This document shows, one piece after another, positions 46,872 to 55,256 of a stretch of 64,000 nucleotides of DNA. Positions within the stretch are counted from its first letter, which is position 1. Every line of letters starts with the position of its first letter. The notes beneath the pieces are model-generated. The model made no database searches. It saw nothing but the letters and a program-made list of their open reading frames with translations, and was not told the origin of the DNA. A program made the translations under genes and the position numbers. Source of the stretch: Danxiaibacter flavus (GTDB taxonomy: Bacteria > Bacteroidota > Bacteroidia > Chitinophagales > Chitinophagaceae); the NCBI RefSeq assembly GCF_041060425.1, contig NZ_JAULBC010000002.1:1178001-1242000 (forward strand). Reading direction: 5' to 3'.

Positions 46872-47081
46872 TTATTTTACCAGTTCTCTTTTTCTTAATT
46901 CGGACTTCAAACGTGCAACGTCCCTTCTAAGATTGCGAATGCTAACAGGGCTCTCAAGCGGAGAGATAGCATGAGCAAATTCAAGCTTCTTTAAACGAAG
47001 CTGATCTTCCTGGATGCGAGCTTTCAAATCTGCTTCGCTTAGATCTTTAATGCTCTTGTTAAATTCAAATTTTTTAGCCAT
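46872..47081 (-). CDS. rpmC: 50S ribosomal protein L29
   Basis: 69 residues, two helices with the conserved LKKLEFAHAISPLESPVSIR and NLRRDVARLKSELRKRE. It sits near the nascent-chain exit of the ribosome, next to L23. Standard order rplP-rpmC-rpsQ. Confidence 0.96.
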   Translation of the reverse strand: MAKKFEFNKSIKDLSEADLKARIQEDQLRLKKLEFAHAISPLESPVSIRNLRRDVARLKSELRKRELVK

Positions 47082-47100
47082 TGCTGAAACGTTTTTAGAA

Positions 47101-47520
47101 TTAAGCCTGCAAGTCTCTTCTTACAACAAATTTTGTTTTGATCGGCAATTTCTGTGCTGCCAGGTGCATTGCTTCTTCAGCAACCTGCTGAGATACACCG
47201 TCAACCTCAAACAATATGCGTCCTGGTTCAACTACTGCAGCCCAAAACTCTGGGTTACCTTTACCTTTACCCATCCTCACTTCAAGTGGCTTGCGGGTAA
47301 TTGGTTTGTCAGGGAATATACGTATCCAAACATTACCTTCCCTTTTCATTGCACGTGTCATAGCCTGGCGGGCAGCTTCTATCTGACGGTTGTTCAACCA
47401 GATTGGTTCAACAGCTTTCAGTGCATAAGAACCAAAGGAAATGGTAGTGCCTCTTTTGGCAACTTCTCTTATGCGGCCCTTTTGCGCCTTTCTATGTTTT
47501 GTTCTTTTTGGCTGTAACAT
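47101..47520 (-). CDS. rplP: 50S ribosomal protein L16
   Basis: 139 residues. It starts MLQPKRTKHRKAQKGRI and has GKGKGNPEFWAAVVEPGRI, both typical. It positions the acceptor stem of A-site tRNA. Confidence 0.97.
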   Translation of the reverse strand: MLQPKRTKHRKAQKGRIREVAKRGTTISFGSYALKAVEPIWLNNRQIEAARQAMTRAMKREGNVWIRIFPDKPITRKPLEVRMGKGKGNPEFWAAVVEPGRILFEVDGVSQQVAEEAMHLAAQKLPIKTKFVVRRDLQA

Positions 47521-47623
47521 CTTGTTTTATTTTTGAGTTGCCAGCGGAGGACAGCTTCCTCTTGGCTTGTCAATTATTGTTTATCACAACCGGAACCTTT
47601 ACGGTTACCGGTAACTTATTGAA

Positions 47624-48400
47624 TTACCCTCTTCTGTCTCTTCTATCACCACCACCTCTTCTGTCGCCGCCTGGTCTTCTGTCGTGGTGTCTTTCTCCGC
47701 CTTCTCTTCTGTCTCTTCTATCACTTACATCACTCTTACCACCAGTAAAGTTGGGGTTCAATTCGCGTTTACCTAAAACTTCACCCTTACAGATCCACAC
47801 TTTAATACCGATCTTACCATATACTGTTAAAGCGTATACTGAAGCGTAGTCGATATCCATACGCAAGGTGTGCAAAGGAACACGGCCTTGTTTGATCTCT
47901 TCAGAACGAGCGATTTCCGCACCGCCTAAACGACCGCTTGCCTTGATCTTGATACCTTCAGCACCCATGCGCAACGCAGAAGCAATAGCCATCTTGATAG
48001 CGCGCTTGTAGCTGATACGGTTTTCAATTTGTCTGGCAATGGTATCGCCAACGATATTCGCATCCAGTTCAGGACGACGGATTTCCAGAATGTTGATCTG
48101 AACATCGTCTTTACCTGTTAGCTTTTTCAGTTCTTCTTTAATTCTATCAACCTCGTTACCACCTTTTCCTATGATGATACCAGGTTTGGATGTGTGGATA
48201 GTTACAATTAACTTACCCAGTGTACGTTCAATAACAATCTTAGATATACCGCCTTTGTTAATACGTGCGTTCAGGTATGTTCTTATTTTGTTATCCTCTA
48301 TAAGTTTGGTAGCAAAATCTTTTTTACCACCATACCAGTTACTTTCCCATCCGCGGATGATACCTAACCTGTTACCAATAGGATTTGCTTTCTGACCCAT
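47624..48400 (-). CDS. rpsC: 30S ribosomal protein S3 with Arg/Gly/Asp-rich tail
   Basis: 258 residues. The KH domain (TSKPGIIIGKGGNEVDRIKE) and the C-terminal domain (ASGRLGGAEIARSE ... TLRMDIDYAS) are intact. The last ~35 residues are repeats of DRRD, GGD and RRGG type, encoded by repeated TCTTCTGTC-like codons on the plus strand. S3 guards the mRNA entry channel and has helicase activity. Such tails occur in Bacteroidota S3 but vary in length. A 103-base gap follows before rplP. Confidence 0.96.
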   Translation of the reverse strand: MGQKANPIGNRLGIIRGWESNWYGGKKDFATKLIEDNKIRTYLNARINKGGISKIVIERTLGKLIVTIHTSKPGIIIGKGGNEVDRIKEELKKLTGKDDVQINILEIRRPELDANIVGDTIARQIENRISYKRAIKMAIASALRMGAEGIKIKASGRLGGAEIARSEEIKQGRVPLHTLRMDIDYASVYALTVYGKIGIKVWICKGEVLGKRELNPNFTGGKSDVSDRRDRREGGERHHDRRPGGDRRGGGDRRDRRG

Positions 48401-48421
48401 ATTATGGATTAATAGGTTTTA

Positions 48422-48763
48422 TTAATTATTTGAATCAACGATTATAGTTACATGGTTGCTACGTTTGCGTACTCTGTAGCCACGGCCCTGTGGAGCAGGA
48501 CGCATGCGTTTTAGTACACGTGCACCATCAACAAAAACAGTTTTCACTACAAGGTTTGAATCAGCAGCGCTGCCACCATTCTTTTGCTCCCAGTTGCTGA
48601 TTGCGCTCTTTAACAGCTTAGCCAAAGGCACAGCGTTATGCTGAGGATGATGCTCTAGTATAGCAAGAGCTTTTTCCACCTGCATTCCGCGAACCACATC
48701 GGCCAGTAAGCGCATTTTGCGCGGACCTGTAGGATAATTTTTCAATTTTGCTACTGCTTCCAT
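48422..48763 (-). CDS. rplV: 50S ribosomal protein L22
   Basis: 113 residues from the ATG at 48763, beginning MEAVAKLKNYPTGPRKM as in relatives. The frame stays open to an ATG at 48805, but the added residues (RQQSQSRNKKK) have no counterpart in the family. The C-terminal RRMRPAPQGRGYRVRKR-like hairpin (here KRMRPAPQGRGYR) lines the exit tunnel. Confidence 0.93.
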   Translation of the reverse strand: MEAVAKLKNYPTGPRKMRLLADVVRGMQVEKALAILEHHPQHNAVPLAKLLKSAISNWEQKNGGSAADSNLVVKTVFVDGARVLKRMRPAPQGRGYRVRKRSNHVTIIVDSNN

Positions 48764-48824
48764 TTTCTTTTTATTTCTGCTTTGTGATTGTTGTCTGTAT
48801 AGCATTTCAACAATCAGAAATTAA

Positions 48825-49094
48825 TTATTTCTTAGTTCCTGCGTGACCTTTAAAATTCCTGGTTGGAGCAAATTCACCTAATTTGTGACCAACCATAAAT
48901 TCTGTTACGTAAACCGGGATGAACTTGTTTCCGTTGTGTACAGCGAATGTATGACCAACGAAATCCGGTGTAATTGTAGAACGACGGCTCCATGTTTTGA
49001 TCACGGATTTTTTGTTTTTGCCTTCGTTAATGGCTAACACCTTAGTTTCCAGGTTACTGTCAACGTAAGGACCTTTTTTAATCGAACGACCCAT
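48825..49094 (-). CDS. rpsS: 30S ribosomal protein S19
   Basis: 89 residues. It begins GRSIKKGPYVDSNLETKV and includes HNGNKFIPVYVTEFMVGHK and the end GEFAPTRNFKGH, all diagnostic. It binds the head of the small subunit next to S13. Confidence 0.97.
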   Translation of the reverse strand: MGRSIKKGPYVDSNLETKVLAINEGKNKKSVIKTWSRRSTITPDFVGHTFAVHNGNKFIPVYVTEFMVGHKLGEFAPTRNFKGHAGTKK

Positions 49095-49143
49095 AGTCGA
49101 TTGTAAATTTTAGATTTCGAAATTCGTTTTGTTCCTGGTGCTA

Positions 49144-49980
49144 CTATTTAAGTTTGCTACCGTCTCTGCGTTGGATGATCAGTTTGCTGCTTCCCTTGTG
49201 AGTAGAACGCGTTTTCAATCCTTTCGCATACTTACCGGTACGGCTTCTTGGATGTCCACCTGAAGCTCTACCTTCACCACCACCCATTGGGTGATCTACA
49301 GGGTTCATGGCAACACCACGAACGCGAGGACGAACTCCTTTCCAACGATTTCTACCAGCTTTACCGGCAGTCTCAAGATTATGGTCGCTGTTGCTTACTA
49401 CACCAACAGTTGCATAACACTCGATCAATATTTTTCTCAACTCACCAGAAGGCATTTTCAATACAGCGTATTTTTCTTCCTTGTTGGTTAACTGTGCAGA
49501 AGCACCAGCGCTTCTTACAAGTTTACCACCCTGGTTAGGTTGTAATTCGATGTTGTGGATGTTTGTACCTAAAGGCATGAACTTCATCTGAAGTGCATTT
49601 CCGATTTCAGGAGCCACGCTGTTACCAGCAATGATCTTCTGACCTACCTGGATGCCCTGAGGAGCCAGGATATATCTTTTTTCACCATCAGCATACTCTA
49701 ACAAAGAGATGAATGCTGAACGGTTTGGATCGTATTCAATTGAAACTACAGTAGCTTCAATATCTCTTTTGTTACGTTTGAAGTCAATTACACGATAGTG
49801 CTTTTTGTTACCACCACCCATGTAGCGCATAGCGCGACGGCCCTGTGCGTTACGGCCACCTGTGCTATGAATTGGCTCTAACAGGCTCTTTTCAGGCTCG
49901 TTAGTTGTTATCTCGGCATACGCATTACCGATTCTCCAACGAGTACCAGCGGTTACCGGTTTAAACTTTCTTAATGCCAT
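49144..49980 (-). CDS. rplB: 50S ribosomal protein L2
   Basis: 278 residues. It begins LRKFKPVTAGTRWR and contains the peptidyl-transferase-proximal PVDHPMGGGEGRASGGHP segment with the key histidine. One of the most conserved ribosomal proteins; spacing to rplW is 46 bases. Confidence 0.98.
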   Translation of the reverse strand: MALRKFKPVTAGTRWRIGNAYAEITTNEPEKSLLEPIHSTGGRNAQGRRAMRYMGGGNKKHYRVIDFKRNKRDIEATVVSIEYDPNRSAFISLLEYADGEKRYILAPQGIQVGQKIIAGNSVAPEIGNALQMKFMPLGTNIHNIELQPNQGGKLVRSAGASAQLTNKEEKYAVLKMPSGELRKILIECYATVGVVSNSDHNLETAGKAGRNRWKGVRPRVRGVAMNPVDHPMGGGEGRASGGHPRSRTGKYAKGLKTRSTHKGSSKLIIQRRDGSKLK

Positions 49981-50026
49981 TTGTTATTACTTTTTATGCG
50001 AATTTTTCAGCTTCGCGGCTATAGAA

Positions 50027-50326
50027 TTAAATATTAGCGTACAAATCAATGCTCTCGCCTTCAGCAATAGTAACCATTGCTTTTTTGTATGCAGGCTTCT
50101 GACCTTTTACAAATCCGGCTTTAGTGAATTTTGTCTTATTCTTACCAGGAACAACCAAAGTGTTCACGTCCAGCACTGTTACACCGTAAAACGTTTCGAT
50201 AGCTTTTTTAATTTCCAGCTTGTTAGCTTTACGTGCAACTTTGAAAGCATAGCGGGTCAGTTTTTCCTGTTGCGCGTTTGCTTTTTCTGTAAGAATAGGT
50301 TTTATTAATATTTCGCTCAGTTTCAT
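50027..50326 (-). CDS. rplW: 50S ribosomal protein L23
   Basis: 99 residues. It starts LSEILIKPILTEKANAQQ and has the KIEIKKAIE-like segment (here KLEIKKAIETFYGVTVLDVN). It forms the docking site for trigger factor and SRP at the exit tunnel. Confidence 0.96.
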   Translation of the reverse strand: MKLSEILIKPILTEKANAQQEKLTRYAFKVARKANKLEIKKAIETFYGVTVLDVNTLVVPGKNKTKFTKAGFVKGQKPAYKKAMVTIAEGESIDLYANI

Positions 50327-50353
50327 TTTTATTCAGTTGAAACGTTAGTCAAA

Positions 50354-50992
50354 TTAAGCTTCTGCAACAGCATCTTCTTCGGCGAAGATCTTAGCTGCAT
50401 TTTCAGTTAATACCACTACATCTGCATTTACGATGTCGTAAGTGTTGATGTCTGCCAGTAATGTACCTTCAACAGCCGGTACGTTACGTAAGCTCAGGTA
50501 AAGATTGTCATTGTATTCAGGCAATACGAACAATGCTTTCTTGCCGGCAACATTTAAACTTTTCAGCACTTCAACCAAATGTTTGGTTTTAGGTGAATCC
50601 AGGTTTACATCTTCCACTACTACAATTGCATTGTCTTTAGCTTTATAACTTAAAGCGCTTACTTTAGCAAGGTCTTTAACTTTCTTGTTCAGCTTAAAGT
50701 CGTAACCGTGTGGTTTAGGTCCGAAGATCGTACCACCACCTTTGTATAAAGGGTTGCGGATGTTACCTTTACGGGAACCACCAGTACCTTTTTGACGGTG
50801 CAGTTTACGGCTTGCACCTTTAACTTCTGCACGTGTTTTTACTTTGTGTGTGCCCTGACGCTGAGCTGCCTGGTATTGTTTAACAGCCAGATAGATTACG
50901 TGGTCATTAGGCTCAACACCGAATATTTCATCCGGTAACTCAACAGTTCTACCGGTTGTTTGTCCTTTTGTATTTAAAACTTCTACTTGCAT
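50354..50992 (-). CDS. rplD: 50S ribosomal protein L4
   Basis: 212 residues. The tunnel-lining loop reads KTRAEVKGASRKLHRQKGTG and GGGTIFGPKPHGYDFKLNKK. In E. coli L4 also represses the S10 operon; that function is not shown here. Overlaps none of its neighbours (19-base gap to rplC). Confidence 0.97.
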   Translation of the reverse strand: MQVEVLNTKGQTTGRTVELPDEIFGVEPNDHVIYLAVKQYQAAQRQGTHKVKTRAEVKGASRKLHRQKGTGGSRKGNIRNPLYKGGGTIFGPKPHGYDFKLNKKVKDLAKVSALSYKAKDNAIVVVEDVNLDSPKTKHLVEVLKSLNVAGKKALFVLPEYNDNLYLSLRNVPAVEGTLLADINTYDIVNADVVVLTENAAKIFAEEDAVAEA

Positions 50993-51011
50993 TTCAAAAT
51001 CAGATTAAAGT

Positions 51012-51629
51012 TTACTTCTGGATTAAAACGATTGAACCGTTGTGGCCGGGAACAGAACCGCTAACTAGGATATAATTCTTATCAGCGAAGATTTTAATCA
51101 CTTTCAGGCCTTTTACTTTCACTCTATCGCCACCCATGCGGCCAGCCATTCTCATACCTTTGAATACGCGGGAAGGATAAGAAGAACCACCGATAGAACC
51201 AGGAGCTCTCTGACGATCGTGCTGTCCGTGAGATTGCTCACCCACACCACTAAAGCCATGGCGTTTTACAACACCCTGAAAACCTTTACCTTTTGTAGTA
51301 CCAACTACGTCAACAGATTCGCCTTCAGCAAAAATGTCTACGGTAACAGTTTCACCAATATTTTTGTCAATTGAATAATCGCGGAATTCTTTTACAAAGC
51401 TTTTAGCCGGAGTGTTGGCTTTTGCGAAGTGATTTGTTTCAGCTTTGTTTGAATGCTTTTCTTTCTTGTCGCCAAACGCTAATTGTAATGCAGTGTAACC
51501 ATCTGAATCTTCGGTTTTCACCTGGGTTACAACGCAGGGACCAGCTTCGATGATCGTGCAAGCGGTCTGTTTTCCGTCTGCGCCGAAGATGCTGGTCATC
51601 CCAATTTTTTTACCAATAATACCTTTCAT
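51012..51629 (-). CDS. rplC: 50S ribosomal protein L3
   Basis: 205 residues. It starts MKGIIGKKIGMTSIFGADGK and contains GTTKGKGFQGVVKRHGFSG and the following GQHDRQRAPGSIG loop near the peptidyl transferase centre. A 279-base gap separates it from rpsJ, unusually long for this operon (see findings). Confidence 0.97.
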   Translation of the reverse strand: MKGIIGKKIGMTSIFGADGKQTACTIIEAGPCVVTQVKTEDSDGYTALQLAFGDKKEKHSNKAETNHFAKANTPAKSFVKEFRDYSIDKNIGETVTVDIFAEGESVDVVGTTKGKGFQGVVKRHGFSGVGEQSHGQHDRQRAPGSIGGSSYPSRVFKGMRMAGRMGGDRVKVKGLKVIKIFADKNYILVSGSVPGHNGSIVLIQK

Positions 51630-51908
51630 TTGTTTGCGGTTTTAGCCCCGCAGGTTGTAAGGACATCACACCGTTTGACTGTGTGATTCAATCCTCTGTT
51701 TGCCTTCAACCTTTTCCTTTCTGGGGAAGTACTGAAGGTAAACAAACCTCGAAGGGCTTGTTTATATTTAATGATCGTTAACTCAGAGCTAACTTAAATT
51801 ATGATCAGAGCTCTTTTCTTCCCGGCTACAGTTCCCCGGAATTTTGAGAGATGATGCTATTTATAAGAACTTAGAACTTTTGAAGCTTGTCATTGACAAG
51901 CCAAGTCA
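51630..51908 (-). promoter_or_regulatory. Long structured leader between rpsJ and rplC
   Basis: No gene fits in this 279-base gap. Two hairpins are visible: GCTTGTC-ATT-GACAAGC (51885-51901), 7 bases after the rpsJ stop, and ATCACAC/GTGTGAT (51665-51687), close to rplC. AGAGCT is repeated at 51786-51791 and 51806-51811. No TAnnTTTG box was found. It may be an autoregulatory leader. Confidence 0.45.
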
Positions 51909-52214
51909 TCAGGCTTTGATCTCTACTTCAACACCAGAAGGCAGATCCAACTTACTTAAAGCGTCAACCGTTCTTGATGATGTAGTGTAGATATCCAGTA
52001 AACGTTTGTGTGTACATAACTGGAACTGTTCACGGCTCTTCTTATTCACGTGAGGTGAGCGTAATACAGTGAAAATTTTCTTGCGTGTAGGCAAGGGAAT
52101 TGGACCTGTAACTACTGCTCCTGTGCTGCGCACAGTCTTAACGATTTTCTCGGCAGATTTATCTACCAGATTGTGATCGTATGATTGTAATTTAATTCTG
52201 ATTCTCTGAGACAT
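51909..52214 (-). CDS. rpsJ: 30S ribosomal protein S10
   Basis: 101 residues. It begins MSQRIRIKLQSYDHNLVD and has the signature SPHVNKKSREQF. It heads the operon here; rpsL, rpsG and fusA, which often precede it, are absent and the next gene upstream is the unrelated DNA glycosylase. Confidence 0.97.
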   Translation of the reverse strand: MSQRIRIKLQSYDHNLVDKSAEKIVKTVRSTGAVVTGPIPLPTRKKIFTVLRSPHVNKKSREQFQLCTHKRLLDIYTTSSRTVDALSKLDLPSGVEVEIKA

Positions 52215-52243
52215 AGCCTATACCCAAAATTTGATTGGGAGCG

Positions 52244-52274
52244 CAAAGGTATGTGGATATATTTTATCAGACAA
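52244..52274 (-). promoter_or_regulatory. Main promoter of the S10-spc operon
   Basis: On the minus strand TTG (52272-52274), 20 bases, then TACCTTTG (52244-52251): an excellent match to the Bacteroidota consensus, about 30 bases before the rpsJ ATG. Confidence 0.75.
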
Positions 52275-52322
52275 GCTTTTTCTAAAGTTTTTTTCCTCAA
52301 AAGGCCATTTTTCAGGAGTTTT

Positions 52323-52976
52323 TTAGGATTTTGGCTTTTTGCCGCTCACAAAATTATTGTTTTTTATAATAAAGCGGTAAGGGAGCATCGCATCATCACC
52401 GGCATAGTCCACCCCTATTCTCGGCGTGGCCGCAATTTCCGATGATCTTAATTTGAAATGATCGTCGGCAATAAAAATGTCTCCTTCCAGCAAACTTATT
52501 CCTGAATGACATGTATAGATGCCCATGGCTTTGGATACATTTCCCGGTCCCCTGGTCAGCGTATAATCCAGTTTCTTTTTTCCAGTCCGTTTCAGCATCA
52601 GGTCGATGCCGATCATCGGATCAAGTGCCCTTATGAGAATAGCATGAGGGATATCTTCTTCATTTGTTACAACATTAAAAAGATGGTGAATTCCATAGCA
52701 TAAATAAACATAAGACGTTCCTCCCATTGCGTACATTATTTCGGTCCGGTTGGTGCGGCGACCGTTCCAGGCGTGAGAAGCTTTATCTACTTCCCCGTTA
52801 TATGCCTCGGTTTCAACTATCCTTCCGGCGGTGAGCTTTCCATCAAACGTGGTAACCAGTATTTTCCCGAGTAAGTTCTTTGCGATCGACACCACGGATT
52901 TCTGCCTGTAAAAATCAGCTTGTAATATGTCCCACTTCCCTATTTCGTTTGCTGAATTCTCTATTTTACCTTCCAA
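52323..52976 (-). CDS. 3-methyladenine DNA glycosylase (AAG/MPG family)
   Basis: 217 residues of the Aag/Mpg family, which excises alkylated purines in base-excision repair. Conserved parts are LLGKILVTTFDGKLTAGRIV, the catalytic Glu in VETEAYNGEVDKASHAW, MYAMGGTSYVYLCYGIH and GPGNVSKAMGI. The N-terminus is about 20 residues longer than usual, but no later start codon fits. Its start is 33 bases from the divergent CysZ-like gene. It ends close to rpsJ but is transcribed separately, with the S10 promoter lying between them. Confidence 0.93.
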   Translation of the reverse strand: MEGKIENSANEIGKWDILQADFYRQKSVVSIAKNLLGKILVTTFDGKLTAGRIVETEAYNGEVDKASHAWNGRRTNRTEIMYAMGGTSYVYLCYGIHHLFNVVTNEEDIPHAILIRALDPMIGIDLMLKRTGKKKLDYTLTRGPGNVSKAMGIYTCHSGISLLEGDIFIADDHFKLRSSEIAATPRIGVDYAGDDAMLPYRFIIKNNNFVSGKKPKS

Positions 52977-53009
52977 TTCTCCTATATTTATCCACTAAAT
53001 TACCCTTTT

Positions 53010-53765
53010 GTGCTAAAAGAGATCATTATTGCTATACAATCTTATTTTAAAGCTCACCAGTTTATAAGGGAAAATAAATTATGGAAATGGATCCTGATCC
53101 CAGGGTTTATATACGCAATACTATTCATTGTTAGCATGTATTTTTTCGGAAAGAGTGCCAATAATGCAATCGAATGGATAAAAAATGTAACGCACCTTAC
53201 CGTTTGGCTGGAAAAAATGCAAAGTAGTTTTTTGAGCTTTTTATTTGCTATTTCCGGATTGATTCTGTGGCTGGTGTTGATGCTCTTTTACTTCTCACTT
53301 TTTAAATATTTATGGCTGATCGTTGGTTCTCCCGTTTTTGCTTACTTAAGTGAAAAAACAACGTCGATCCTGGAAGGGCGGGATTTTCCATTCTCCTTCA
53401 GGCAGTTAGCTCATGATATTGTCAGAGGAATAAAAATTGCACTGAGGAACACCCTTTGGCAGACTATTTACACCATCAGCATTGTATTCCTATCTTTTAT
53501 CCCGCTTGTCGGTTGGGCCATGCCGATGGTTGCCATGTTTTTGGAGTGTTATTATTATGGCTTCTCCATGTTGGATTATACTTGCGAACGGCAAAAAATG
53601 AGTGCTTCAGAGAGCATCTACTTTATTAATAATCATCGCGGCCTTGCGATTGGCAATGGCTTGATTTTTTACCTGATGCATCTTGTTCCCGTTATTGGTT
53701 GGGTGTTTGCACCTGCATATGCAGTTATTGCTGCAACGCTGAGCTTGAGAGAAGAAAAAGCTTAG
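53010..53765 (+). CDS. EI24 / CysZ-like membrane protein
   Basis: 251 residues with about five hydrophobic spans and the EI24-domain pattern (LWKWILIPGFIYAILF near the N-terminus, LIVGSPVFAYLSEKT, then MLDYTCERQKMS and YFINNHRGLAIGNGLIFYL). CysZ is a sulfate-related channel in E. coli; the Bacteroidota relatives are uncharacterised, so only the family is claimed. The start is a GTG at 53010, chosen because MLKEIIIAIQSYF matches the family N-terminus. Confidence 0.82.
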   Translation: MLKEIIIAIQSYFKAHQFIRENKLWKWILIPGFIYAILFIVSMYFFGKSANNAIEWIKNVTHLTVWLEKMQSSFLSFLFAISGLILWLVLMLFYFSLFKYLWLIVGSPVFAYLSEKTTSILEGRDFPFSFRQLAHDIVRGIKIALRNTLWQTIYTISIVFLSFIPLVGWAMPMVAMFLECYYYGFSMLDYTCERQKMSASESIYFINNHRGLAIGNGLIFYLMHLVPVIGWVFAPAYAVIAATLSLREEKA

Positions 53766-53885
53766 AGCTTAAAGCCCAAAGCTTAAAACTGCCAAGGCCA
53801 GGCGGGTGATATCATCGTTCGAAATGATGTGTTAGTTATGACATTATGATTTCGAGATATTTATTTTAAGTAAGACTCGCCATAC

Positions 53886-53893
53886 TACTTTTG
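53886..53893 (+). promoter_or_regulatory. -7 promoter box touching the start of the RsmI-like gene
   Basis: TACTTTTG is an exact -7 match and ends only 4 bases before the ATG at 53898. Transcription should start at or next to the ATG, giving a leaderless mRNA. The -33 region is weak (TTTT at 53864-53867). Confidence 0.5.
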
Positions 53894-53897
53894 TATT

Positions 53898-54608
53898 ATG
53901 ACCGGAAAAGTTATTTTAATTCCAACAGTATTAGCGGATGAAGATCAGGCACTTGAAACAATACCTCCATATATTTTGGACGGAATAAGGCAGTGCCAGG
54001 TATTTTTCGCAGAAAATGAAAAGACTGCAAGGCGCTTTTTTAAGAAGATCTGGAAAGAAATGGTGATCGATGATTATAAATGGTACACCATCCACAAGGC
54101 AGAGGACGAAGTAAAAGAAGCTTTTGGTAGCCACCTGAAAAACGGGCAAACGATCGGAATTGTCAGCGAAGCCGGCTGTCCGGGTGTTGCAGATCCGGGG
54201 CAGCTGCTGGTTGAAAGAGCTCAGCAACTTGGAGCTACCGTACATCCGCTTGTTGGTCCCAGTTCAATATTATTGGCGTTAATGGCTAGTGGCATGAATG
54301 GACAATGCTTTCAATTCAACGGATATCTTCCCATTGATAATGCTGCCAGGAAAAAGAGCTTGAAAGACCTCGAGGCCGAGATGCAAAAGAAGAATTGCAC
54401 CCAAATTTTTATTGAAACCCCTTACCGGAATAATCAATTGGTCAAAGATATTTTAAGTACCTGCAGGAATGAATCCCGCCTGTGCATCGCCGTGGATATC
54501 ACGGCCAGCACACAAAGCATCATAACCAAAACCGTCCAGCAATGGAAGCAACAGCCACTGCCAGAGTTGCACAAGAGGCCGGCGATATTTCTCTTGGGAA
54601 GACCGTAA
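53898..54608 (+). CDS. RsmI-like SAM-dependent methyltransferase
   Basis: 236 residues of the tetrapyrrole methylase fold shared by RsmI, which 2'-O-methylates C1402 of 16S rRNA. Visible: KVILIPTVL at the start, SEAGCPGVADPGQLLVERA for SAM binding (RsmI has a similar GTP.ISDPG motif), HPLVGPSSILLALMASGMNG and IFIETPYRNNQLVKDIL. It is shorter than E. coli RsmI (286) and belongs to the Bacteroidota side branch, so the substrate should be treated as unproven. Its start almost touches the promoter box. Confidence 0.85.
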   Translation: MTGKVILIPTVLADEDQALETIPPYILDGIRQCQVFFAENEKTARRFFKKIWKEMVIDDYKWYTIHKAEDEVKEAFGSHLKNGQTIGIVSEAGCPGVADPGQLLVERAQQLGATVHPLVGPSSILLALMASGMNGQCFQFNGYLPIDNAARKKSLKDLEAEMQKKNCTQIFIETPYRNNQLVKDILSTCRNESRLCIAVDITASTQSIITKTVQQWKQQPLPELHKRPAIFLLGRP

Positions 54609-54660
54609 GACGTGTAAGACAGTAAGACATGTAAGACGCGTAAGACAGTAAGATGGTAAG
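54604..54660. repeat. Word-type repeats (GTAAGAC)
   Basis: Six or seven copies of GTAAGACnnn, in the form GTAAGACGTGTAAGACA, run directly from the stop codon of the RsmI-like gene. Further on, 54760-54782 repeats CTGATACCTGACGC, and 54797-54826 repeats CATCGTACAT words. Confidence 0.75.
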
Positions 54661-54668
54661 AAAATAAG

Positions 54669-54710
54669 AAGCCGTCGCAATGACCAGAAATCTAGTCACA
54701 ACGACGGCTT
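54669..54710. terminator. Long hairpin between convergent genes
   Basis: AAGCCGTCG (54669-54677) pairs with CGACGGCTT (54702-54710); the interior TGACcAGA/TCTaGTCA also pairs, giving 20-base arms around AA. It is followed by GTTTAATTG. It should end the RsmI-like transcript. Confidence 0.75.
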
Positions 54711-54824
54711 GTTTAATTGTTTATTAAAAATCTCCTTATTCACTTCCTAAAGCCTTATGCCTGATACCTGACGCCTGATACCGTCCTCTCCCCACATCGT
54801 ACATCTAAAACCGTACATCGTACA

Positions 54825-55214
54825 TTATTTGGGTTTTATTACCGTCTCCCCCTCCATGCTTCTGATTTCATAAATGCTGTCAACAATAAATTTTTGCATA
54901 CCGCGCCAGGGAAGGGCGCCCTGGTATTCTTTATAATGGAGAACAACTTCTTTTCCGGCAGCTTCCAGTAAAGTATGGGCGACTTTTTCGTTGACAACAC
55001 TAAATTCAAATTCGTTGCTCTGCACATTGGCTTTAAAACCACTCTGAATAATCTTGCCTTCATAGGTCTTAAAGACATAGCCTTTTTTCATGAAGTAATT
55101 CAAATTACCAGCCTTCGTTGCTTCACCAAAAACCCAGAAAAAACGGAAATAGCAAAAAACAATCAGAAATAATACAAGGATGATTATAATGTTCCTGAAA
55201 ATTCTCTTTTTCAT
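54825..55214 (-). CDS. Small membrane-anchored protein, family often mislabelled 6-phosphogluconate dehydrogenase
   Basis: 129 residues with one N-terminal membrane span (NIIIILVLFLIVFCYFRFF) and a soluble part containing GNLNYFMKKGYVFKTYEGK and the end VDSIYEIRSMEG. I recognise the pattern as a widespread Bacteroidota protein often given the name 6-phosphogluconate dehydrogenase in databases, but it has no dehydrogenase features. The function is unknown. Flanked by word-type repeats on both sides. Confidence 0.7.
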   Translation of the reverse strand: MKKRIFRNIIIILVLFLIVFCYFRFFWVFGEATKAGNLNYFMKKGYVFKTYEGKIIQSGFKANVQSNEFEFSVVNEKVAHTLLEAAGKEVVLHYKEYQGALPWRGMQKFIVDSIYEIRSMEGETVIKPK

Positions 55215-55256
55215 TTTTATTGATTTGATTTTAGGTCGCGGCTCAATATATCTGAC

